Assembly (NCBI GenBank): GCA_963732905.1
Contig: CAVTBM010000008.1
Span: 186,001 to 250,000, forward strand
Direction of reading: 5' to 3'
DNA from: DASQZK01 sp963732905
GTDB taxonomy: Bacteria; Bacteroidota; Bacteroidia; Bacteroidales; GCA-2748055
Length of the DNA stretch: 64,000 nucleotides
Of this stretch, positions 7,323 through 14,433 are shown piece after piece (positions within the stretch are counted from its first letter, which is position 1; each line of letters starts with the position of its first letter). The notes under the pieces were generated by a model. The model was not told where the DNA came from and did not search any database. It saw nothing but the letters and a program-made list of their open reading frames with translations. The translations under genes were made by a program, and so were the position numbers.

Positions 7323-8683
7323 CCCTTGAATCAACACCGGCCATGGTTGCTCCTGCAGGTAACAGGATGCCCTATGTTTTCTCAACATCTGTTTCCAGTG
7401 AATTTATTGGAATACATTGCAAGCTCTATGTTGATAAGGGGTCCGGTTCGTATGAGCTGGTAGGGGGGGAGAAGCGGCTACCTCCGGATTCGGATTCTGA
7501 AGTCACATATGATCCTATGGATCTTCTGCAATGGGAGCCTCCCAGGGTGTTTTCTTTTCCGGAAACCCCATCGGCAATCCTGGTAAAATGCAATGATCTG
7601 AGACGAAGGTATTATATCAGGAGATCTGAAAAGTATGGCATCCCCCTGGCTGAATATTCCGCTGCGAATACAACCGCAAAATATATAATTCCGGGGGGCA
7701 TTTCAAAAATATCAAAGGCATTAATCAACGAAGCAGCTACAGACTGGTTCACAAAATTAAGCGCCAATAAATCGTTCCTCAGCGTATCTAATCCGGAGAA
7801 GGTCACGGATCCATTTGCATATGAGAGGTTGTTCTTCCTTGTATATTCGAATATTACGGGACTTAGGATGAAGATTGTCATAACCTATACCGATGGAACC
7901 ACCTCTGCCATTATTACTTTTGCCACAGCCACATGCGCTCAATATGATATTTTTGAACTTGTATGCAGTTTTGCAGCTCTGGGACTTGCTTATTATAACA
8001 CAGCTAAAAAGGTTAAGAAATACTCCATTTATCTTTCTGATAGCAGCAATAATATCATTTCAGAAACCAGAACATTTATTCTCGATACCGAATACCGGCC
8101 TAATTCTAGGTATTTTATTTTCAATAATGCCTACAAAATGCCTGAAGGGATCCGGTTCGCCGGTAGTGGCTTCGTTGATGCAAGTTATTTATTTGATTCC
8201 ATACAAAAGATCCTTCAGGCTGATCAGCAGACAACTGATCAGGAAGAAGAAGTTATTTTTAGCCAGGAGAACCGGTCTCTTACCGTTACAACCGGTTGGA
8301 TATCTGAGAATGCTATGGTTCTTTATCGACAATTTATCCTGTCAAAACGCATATTCTGGATCGTCAATGGTATGACTATCCCGATGATCGTGGATGCAAA
8401 AAAAGTTATCATAAAAAAAGATGATGAGCATCTATACAGCATGACCCTTGCATTGAGGATGGCATCCCCGGATGAATATGCCGCTGACGAATTAAGAGAA
8501 GTGGAGAGCGCCTCAGATTATGTGAGCGGTAGTGAATTACTGACATCCTGGGAAAACATGGTCGAGCAGGCATTCGGCACATTTACCCTCGATGGTACGG
8601 ATATTGATTCTGCGCTTGAAGCCGTAGGCGGCGGAGGGGATATGCTGTCTCTAATCATTTTAGCGGAATCCTTCCTGGCATGA
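7313..8683 (+). CDS. Phage structural protein of unknown function
   Basis: The 456-residue protein has no signal peptide. It is rich in beta-type sequence (RLYVDKG-like strands, TVTTGWIS) and ends in a glycine patch (VGGGGDM) and a short hydrophobic tail. The start lies within the 3' end of the spanin gene and the stop overlaps the next start, so it belongs to the same operon. Placement beside other tail or baseplate-like genes suggests a virion component, perhaps a tail or baseplate protein. No family was recognised. Confidence 0.55.
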   Translation: MAITLESTPAMVAPAGNRMPYVFSTSVSSEFIGIHCKLYVDKGSGSYELVGGEKRLPPDSDSEVTYDPMDLLQWEPPRVFSFPETPSAILVKCNDLRRRYYIRRSEKYGIPLAEYSAANTTAKYIIPGGISKISKALINEAATDWFTKLSANKSFLSVSNPEKVTDPFAYERLFFLVYSNITGLRMKIVITYTDGTTSAIITFATATCAQYDIFELVCSFAALGLAYYNTAKKVKKYSIYLSDSSNNIISETRTFILDTEYRPNSRYFIFNNAYKMPEGIRFAGSGFVDASYLFDSIQKILQADQQTTDQEEEVIFSQENRSLTVTTGWISENAMVLYRQFILSKRIFWIVNGMTIPMIVDAKKVIIKKDDEHLYSMTLALRMASPDEYAADELREVESASDYVSGSELLTSWENMVEQAFGTFTLDGTDIDSALEAVGGGGDMLSLIILAESFLA

Positions 8684-8970
8684 TGCTGATCATTTCCGGC
8701 GATCTCAATGTGCTTGCAGGTGAATTACCTAAGATAATTATCTTTGATTATGAATTTGGAACAACTATTAACACGATCAACCTGGTTAATGGCCATAATG
8801 ACATTGTAGTCAAGTTAGGGGGGATGACTTCTACGCATATCCTCGATGATATTTACATGAAGATTGGAGTCGAATCCGGTCTGGCTACGAGCTTTTCATT
8901 CAAAAATGTTACTGTAAAATTGGCCACCAGGCTCGGAATTAATCATTATTATCGTGAGGCAAATTATTGA
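8680..8970 (+). CDS. Small phage protein of unknown function
   Basis: The 96-residue protein starts at an ATG overlapping the previous stop (a second ATG follows immediately at 8683). Its sequence suggests a compact beta-rich domain (IIIFDYEFGTTINTINLVNG). Its last codons overlap the GTG start of the following tail gene by 17 bases. No domain was recognised; the dense packing suggests a virion assembly or structural role. Confidence 0.5.
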   Translation: MMLIISGDLNVLAGELPKIIIFDYEFGTTINTINLVNGHNDIVVKLGGMTSTHILDDIYMKIGVESGLATSFSFKNVTVKLATRLGINHYYREANY

Positions 8971-9748
8971 GTTAACTGTCAATGAAGGTAAGGTACTGGA
9001 TATGGGTAATGCAATCATTACGCATGACCTTATAAATCCGCTCTTTAATGAGACGGGCAGCTATAGCCTGCCTTTTCAGATTCCCTGGACCGAATGGAAC
9101 ATCGCCCAGCTGGGCATCGATCATCATGCCGGTTTGATTTCAAATTCTTCAAGCATTGAAGCCGTTTTAAATATTGGCGCCTATAGATTATCCGGGACGC
9201 TTCAATACAGTACTACTCAAAAACAATATATTTCTGCATATTTTCTTACCGGCCGTGGAGACTTCTTCGGAAAGGCTAAAGGAATTTATCTGACAGATAT
9301 ACCCTATACCGAGCTTATCGATCTTCATCAGACATTTGATTCCAATTTTCTGAATAAAATAACTGACTCTGCAAAACATGCTTATCCTGATTATAAATAT
9401 GTTTTCGCCCCTTTATATATGCCCAACTTCCCGGATGATGATACATCTGCTTATACTTCAGTAAGGATAGTGAATCATTGGTCAACCAGTGCTCTTAAGT
9501 TTAACTTCATCAGTCATGGGATCAATTCACCCGGAATGCATTATGCTCCTTTCTTCTATACTGCTTTCGTAATAACCAAAATCCTTGAATACATAGGTTA
9601 TTCCATCGATCAGGATGAATTCAGTGATACTGAACTTATTCAAACCGTGGTTGGTCATACCGGATTTCAGAATTTTTGGTGTAGTTATGCAGACTTTTCC
9701 ATTCATCTTCCTAAAATCACGATCACGGAATTTCATCACTTTCCTTGA
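8954..9748 (+). pseudogene. Tail or baseplate protein, N-terminal fragment (frameshifted gene 8954-10875)
   Basis: This is the first third of a protein of about 640 residues spread over three frames. It begins at GTG 8954 (RQIIELTVNEGKVLDMGN) and includes SGTLQYSTTQKQYISAYFLTG, a pattern seen in Bacteroidota prophage structural proteins annotated as hypothetical. It stops at 9748 in the wrong frame after ITITEF. Removing one T from the TTT at 9731-9733 continues the chain as ITEFITFLESKFN. The whole is probably a minor tail or baseplate component. Confidence 0.6.
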
Positions 9749-10277
9749 ATCCAAATTTAACATGCGATTCATATTCAATGAACAATCCAATACTGTTCGC
9801 ATCTTGTTTCGTCAAACGCCATTGGATTATACGGATTCTATTGACCTAACGGATCAGTCTTCACCGGAATCCGAGGTTGATTTCATTACCTATGATGGAG
9901 TGAAAATTGCCAATAACCTTGATTCAGATGATGATTTCATTAAAAACAGCCTGCTTGATTCTAAACAAGAAATAAATGAAGATTTCTTCTCCCAGATCGT
10001 CGACAATTATTCTGATCTGGTAAGCGGGGACAAGGGTGATTATGCCTTTGTTGTAAATACAAATAAAATTTATACCAGTAATTATAATGGAGATACTTTA
10101 ACTCTTTCCTGGATAGAGGTAGGGGCCGGAATCAATGATTATTCAAAACCTGGGGATGAAAACCTCGAGTTAGAAATCAATTGCTCTAATCTGCTCATGG
10201 AAAATGCCGATTCAGCCGACTATAAAATTCTTCCGAGAAGTGATCATCCCAAGACATTTACAGATAAGGATGTTTGA
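9735..10277 (+). pseudogene. Tail or baseplate protein, middle fragment
   Basis: The frame continues the previous fragment from FITFLESKFNMRFIFNEQ onward. It includes a unit with SDLVSGDKGDYAFVVNT at about 10,010-10,060 that reappears in the next fragment. It stops at 10277 in the wrong frame after PRSDHP. Dropping one C from the CCC at 10248-10250 joins it to RHLQIRMFEWPEQF. An independent start at ATG 9762 is possible but not convincing. Confidence 0.55.
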
Positions 10278-10875
10278 ATGGCCTGAGCAGTTTCAAAAAT
10301 TAAGTCTTATGTTCTATCGGGGACTCTGTCCACTTCGTGCTGTTTTGGATGTTGCGGATCTTCCTGCAGGATCAAATGGTGATTATTGCTATGTAGTAAA
10401 TACCGGTTTCACATATCGTTATCAGGAAGTGGATCCGGGCGTGTATGACTGGAGCCAGTACTCTACCGGTTATACTTCTTATAATTATTATCCTTTGATG
10501 ACAAACGGACGATCATACAAGTTACTGAATGGAGATATGGCACACTTTGCTGATTGTGATCTTACACTGAATATTTTTGGTGATGACGGTCTATATGCTA
10601 ACTTTTTTGAAAAATGGGTTTATTGGATCCTGACTATAAGACGACTTGAGAAAAGGCGCATTAATTTCTCACAAGAGCAGCTCTCAACTTTAAAATGGGA
10701 TAATAAATACAGGATCCTGGATCAGAATTATTTCATCAATCGTATTCCTATGCGTATTGATTTTGGCAGGCAGCTTATAACCTATGCCGAGATCGGAATT
10801 ATATCACGGTTTAAAAGCCCCCAAATGCATTTTCAATTTCATCTTTCGATCTCTTCTCCTAAAATATGTGAATAG
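10252..10875 (+). pseudogene. Tail or baseplate protein, C-terminal fragment
   Basis: This frame carries the end of the split protein (RHLQIRMFEWPEQFQKLSL to SPKICE). It contains a second copy of the GDYCYVVNT unit (about 10,345-10,470), matching GDYAFVVNT in the middle fragment, so the protein has an internal repeat. The segment RINFSQEQLSTLKWDNKYRI may pack against other virion proteins. Its 3' end overlaps the 3' end of the convergent integrase gene by 37 bases (10839-10875), marking the end of the structural block. Confidence 0.55.
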
Positions 10876-11594
10876 ATCATGGTCATCTCTATGCGAGAAT
10901 GCCCAAGGAGCTTCTGCAATGCAAGAATATTATGCGTTTTCTTCAGGAATAAGGTGGCGAATGTGTGCCTGCCTGAATGAAAGGTTACATTCTTGGTGAT
11001 TTTTACAACCTTAACAATATCCTTCAGGTATACTCTGGTCTTTTGTTCGGATATCATATTAAAGATTTGGCCATGGATCCGGAAGGGAGCTTCATCATTG
11101 ATCAGTTTTTTTGCATATTGACAAAGCGGGATCCTCACTGTTTTGGCGTGGTTATTTTGGAGCTTCTTAGGAATGATCACGATATGATCCACGATAATAT
11201 CCTCTGCTTTCAGAGCTTTGACATCCGAAACACGGAGACCGGTAAAGCATGAGAAAAGAAAATGCCGGAGAACGAATTGAAGGGTAGGGGGCAGCCAGTG
11301 GCGATCATATAATTTTACCAGGGAGGTAAGTTCTTCTTCAGTCAGCCATACTGGATCTGTCGCGGTGCGGCTTACCGGTAACTTCCGGAAGGGATTCTCA
11401 TTGATGATCTTCTTATCCACTGCAATATTTCCATATGCTTTCAGGATTTTAAATGCGTTATGCCGTGTATTCGTACTGTTTTTCTTTTCTGTGATAAGCC
11501 ACCGGTTGAATTTTTTAATGAAATCCTGGTCAATCTCAGAGAACATAAGCTGAGGACTGAACTCTTCCAGCTTATTAAAGGTTGCGTAATGCTG
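10839..11594 (-). pseudogene. Prophage tyrosine integrase, catalytic part
   Basis: This fragment holds the catalytic domain of a Bacteroidota-type phage integrase (tyrosine recombinase). Visible catalytic residues are the Arg in FTGLRVSDVKAL, the HxxR box in HSGRHTFATLF, the His in LGHSRIEMT and the nucleophile Tyr in MIYSHIL. The core-binding part (IDQDFIKKFNRWLI) precedes it. The frame is separated from the N-terminal part by an extra A in the AA at 11595-11596 (minus-strand sense); removing it gives TSIRQHYATFNKLEEF. All catalytic residues are present, so only the frameshift would inactivate it. Confidence 0.85.
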
Positions 11595-12009
11595 TTCGAA
11601 TTGACGTATCAGTTATTTCTCCACGCCTTTCTTCGATGGCTGAGCGCATAAATCGGAAAAACCCGGGAAACACCGAAGGCTTTTTATATTCCTTCCTCAG
11701 TAGATTTGGTGTAAGATCTTCGCCTTCCAACCGGTACCTGATATAAATATCATTGATCCTGGACAGGCAGCTGCCAATGATCATATTCATATCCTTAGCG
11801 TAGGGATTTGTCGGCTTCACGCAATTTCGTTCCGTATCCCAGTCATTAACAGGAACAGATACCTTGGTATTTAACTTGACTTTTAGCCGGCCGAAATAAA
11901 TGATAATGTAAAGCGTTGCCTCTCCGCTGCGCTTTACGTAACCATCGCCGAGTGAGATAGTTAGATTAATCAACCTAACGTTGGATGATTTTCGGATGCA
12001 GATTGCCAT
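11575..12009 (-). pseudogene. Prophage tyrosine integrase, arm-binding N-terminal part
   Basis: The 144-residue frame starts at 12009 (MAICIRKSSNVRL) and includes the typical arm-binding segment (GEATLYIIIYFGRLKVKLNTK) and an SAM-like start (FFRFMRSAIEERRGE). It ends in a stop four codons after the frameshift point. With the downstream part it would give an integrase of about 390 residues, the normal family size. The start faces the tRNA-Arg gene 83 bases away, the usual arrangement of integrase next to its attachment site. Confidence 0.82.
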
Positions 12010-12013
12010 ATAA

Positions 12014-12055
12014 TGCCCATTTAGGGCCGCTTTGAAACGGCCGGTTAATGGGGCA
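12014..12055. repeat. Nested inverted repeats between the integrase start and tRNA-Arg
   Basis: An inner stem GGCCG (12025-12029) pairs with CGGCC (12038-12042). An outer arm TGCCCATT (12014-12021) matches AATGGGGCA (12047-12055) with one bulge. The position between the integrase start and the tRNA suggests integrase arm sites, integrase regulation, or part of the attachment region. The function is inferred only from position. Confidence 0.35.
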
Positions 12056-12091
12056 GGAGAGACTTATACAGCAAACATCGCTTCTTATTAG

Positions 12092-12164
12092 CGAACCTGG
12101 AGGGACTCGAACCCCCAACCTTCTGGTCCGTAGCCAGATGCTCTATCCATTAAGCTACAGGTCC
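12092..12164 (-). tRNA. tRNA-Arg (anticodon ACG)
   Basis: The minus strand folds into a full cloverleaf. The acceptor GGACCTG pairs with CAGGTTC and has discriminator G. The D arm contains GCTTAATGGATAGAGC. The anticodon stem TCTGG/CCAGA encloses loop CTACGGA with anticodon ACG, read as ICG. The T arm has the TTCGAGT loop. CCA is not encoded. The prophage lies on the 3' side of this gene, so the 3' end probably served as the phage attachment site; the second copy of the core would lie left of the window. Confidence 0.95.
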
Positions 12165-12219
12165 TGATGCATCGTAAAAATGCGTTGCAAAAATAAGGAT
12201 TTTTCCTGCATTTTCAATA

Positions 12220-13020
12220 CTAACCGGCATAAACATGTACGCTATTTTGCGCCGAGGGCAGGTAATTGATCCCGAACCAGGCGATCATAAGAATAATAAA
12301 GGCCAGTGAAAGAACCCATAACGAACCGCTGACTCTTTTGGGATGTTGGTACCTGAGGTGAATGTAAATCAAGTACCCCAGCCAGGTCAGAAAGGCCCAG
12401 GTTTCCTTTGGATCCCAGGTCCAGTAATGCCCCCAGGCTTTTTTAGCCCACATTGCTCCGAAAAGTAATCCCATGGTAAGAAATCCAAAACCCAGGTAGA
12501 CCAGGTTATCGGCAAGGATGATCACTGAGTTGTCCAGTTCCGTAAAATAATGCTGGTAAAGGCCTTTCAGGGCAACCAGCGTGGAAACGCCAAGCAGGGC
12601 ATAGCCAAGGATATATACCACCACATGGGGTATGAACCATGGGCTCTGAAGTGCGGGCATCAGTGTTTTATCGTAGGTTTCCGGATGCGTAAGGTTGACC
12701 ATCAGGAAGACATAGGTCATCATGATGGAATAAGCCAGGAACCACTTGTATTTCCAGCGCAGGTATATTAACAGCCCGATTGCAGGCAGGAAAAATCCGT
12801 ACCATAACCGGGTTTCCCCCTGGGTCCGCATCGGCGGCCGTCCCAGCGATATCCAAAACCTGGTGATAAACAAGGCAAAGGTTACCAGCCCTGCGAAAAC
12901 CAGGAGTGTGCCGATAACGGATAAGGCCTTTTTCTTAACTCCGAGATATACAAAGAGGACACCGGCAAACCATAAGGCACCGGCAGTATATGCGTATGCG
13001 GGAAAATCTGTCCAGTTCAT
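12220..13020 (-). CDS. ccsA: Cytochrome c biogenesis protein CcsA/ResC family
   Basis: The 266-residue membrane protein has about eight hydrophobic segments and the tryptophan-rich haem-handling motif WGHYWTWDPKETWAFLTW (about 196-213). Candidate haem-ligand histidines flank it: His132 in FIPHVVVY and His262 near the C-terminus. It is the haem-exporting and ligating half of the system II cytochrome c synthase. The start overlaps the stop of the ResB-like gene (13017-13019), so the two are one operon. It is the last host gene before the tRNA. Confidence 0.9.
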   Translation of the reverse strand: MNWTDFPAYAYTAGALWFAGVLFVYLGVKKKALSVIGTLLVFAGLVTFALFITRFWISLGRPPMRTQGETRLWYGFFLPAIGLLIYLRWKYKWFLAYSIMMTYVFLMVNLTHPETYDKTLMPALQSPWFIPHVVVYILGYALLGVSTLVALKGLYQHYFTELDNSVIILADNLVYLGFGFLTMGLLFGAMWAKKAWGHYWTWDPKETWAFLTWLGYLIYIHLRYQHPKRVSGSLWVLSLAFIILMIAWFGINYLPSAQNSVHVYAG

Positions 13021-14252
13021 TGTCCGTTTTCTTTTGGGGTTTTACCAATGGTAAATAAGTAAATGGCTCCTGCGAGAACCATGAATATACCGATGTATAT
13101 AACCGGTAACCAGGGATCCCTGATAGCCTGGATGATACTTAACCTGGACCAGCGCCCCATCTGCTCATCGTATGATAACTGGTAGAGATTCCATCCGGCT
13201 ACCTTAACGGGCTTATTGACATATACTGTAGTAGTATCCGCCAGGCCGTTCCGTTCAATGACGATCTTCGAACTGTATTCTTTAGCTTCAGGACGTGCCA
13301 TGGCCAGCGAATATTTACTGTCGAGCATCAGCATTTCGGGACGTGTATGAATGTTTCCCGCGGTGATCCATCCTTCCCGCGATTCCTCACCATTTGGACT
13401 CACGGCTTTAATCAGGGCTGCAGGAAAGGAGAGGGTGTCCTTTGAGGGAACAAAGGTGCCTGAACTGTCTTTCCTGGCTGTAGGAAGAAGGTCTTCAACC
13501 GTGATGTTCCATCCTGAGATATTAACCTTCTGTCCCTTTTCGAGGAGGATCATGTTGTTAATCTCATCCTTCGGAAACTTCATGGTCTGGGTTTCTATAT
13601 AAGCGAGTTTGGGTGGAAATTCGACGATATTAAAATCCAGTAGTTTAATGGTAAACGGTAACTTATAAGGCTGATCGTTCTGTTTAAAACCATACCATAC
13701 CGACTGGTTCTCATTGACGTAAACGCTCAGGGTCTGAATATCGCCCGAACCCAGGCTGCCGGCCACGATGATGATCCATAGACCAAGATGGTTCAGTGTA
13801 AAACCAGCATTCTTGTAATTCAGGGGGGTAACTCTTCTAAGGGTTACCAGGCCAAGACAGGTCAGCAGGTAAAATCCGGAAAGGATGAAGGCATAACTGT
13901 TCCGTAAATGATCCAGTCCGGTCAGTTTCATAAATTCAGAGGCTTCGGGGTTGTTTTGCCTGGTCATGCCCATAATGAGTGTGAGCAGGGTAAACAGTAC
14001 AATTGCACTGATGGAGGCAGGTACCCGCGAAAGCCACTTGATCGTTTTTAAATCTCTGTAATAAAAATGCAGGAAGACAAGAATAAGGGCAAAACTCAGA
14101 ATCACATAGAGGTTCATCGGCCAGGTAGGCAACGCGATACCACGTCCGCCGGAGATCCCGTCAAACAGGAAACCTGTTGCAATAATGATAAAACCGATTA
14201 GAAAGCCCTGACGGTAGTCTTTTAATGAAGATTTTTCCAGGTTTTTAGCCAT
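13017..14252 (-). CDS. Cytochrome c biogenesis protein ResB/Ccs1-like
   Basis: The 411-residue protein has four membrane segments near the N-terminus (about 15-33, 48-65, 80-98, 118-138), another near 148-168, a large periplasmic domain (about 170-375) and a last membrane helix (RDPWLPVIYIGIFMVLAGAIY) before a short basic tail. This is the plan of Bacteroidota ResB/Ccs1 proteins, which chaperone apocytochrome to CcsA. In several Bacteroidales these genes follow nrfHA nitrite reductase genes; none is present here, as the upstream neighbour is divergent. A promoter-like CAAAAGTA (minus-strand TACTTTTG) lies at 14282-14289. Confidence 0.85.
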   Translation of the reverse strand: MAKNLEKSSLKDYRQGFLIGFIIIATGFLFDGISGGRGIALPTWPMNLYVILSFALILVFLHFYYRDLKTIKWLSRVPASISAIVLFTLLTLIMGMTRQNNPEASEFMKLTGLDHLRNSYAFILSGFYLLTCLGLVTLRRVTPLNYKNAGFTLNHLGLWIIIVAGSLGSGDIQTLSVYVNENQSVWYGFKQNDQPYKLPFTIKLLDFNIVEFPPKLAYIETQTMKFPKDEINNMILLEKGQKVNISGWNITVEDLLPTARKDSSGTFVPSKDTLSFPAALIKAVSPNGEESREGWITAGNIHTRPEMLMLDSKYSLAMARPEAKEYSSKIVIERNGLADTTTVYVNKPVKVAGWNLYQLSYDEQMGRWSRLSIIQAIRDPWLPVIYIGIFMVLAGAIYLFTIGKTPKENGQ

Positions 14253-14281
14253 CTTTTATTTTGATAGTTACTTGAAGACTT

Positions 14282-14315
14282 CAAAAGTAGATTTTTTTTT
14301 GTTTTTACCCTCAAA
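14282..14315 (-). promoter_or_regulatory. Predicted promoter of the ccs operon
   Basis: On the minus strand TACTTTTG (14282-14289) matches the Bacteroidota -7 box TAnnTTTG, with TTTG (14312-14315) 22 bases upstream. It lies 30 bases ahead of the ResB-like start. Confidence 0.45.
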
Positions 14316-14433
14316 AAACCTTCTTTCAGTTCTACATTTAGAATCAGTAAACAAAAATGATTTTCCTGCGTAGTAAGTTTAACTCTGCTGATTATTTTTA
14401 TTCGTACTTTTACCCCTATAAAATTTACCAATT

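Noticed and set aside
1849..11596. Programmed ribosomal frameshifting as the cause of the split phage genes
   Set aside because: The sites are short homopolymers without a slippery heptamer, they occur in five unrelated genes including the integrase, and all need the same repair, so mutation or sequence error is simpler.
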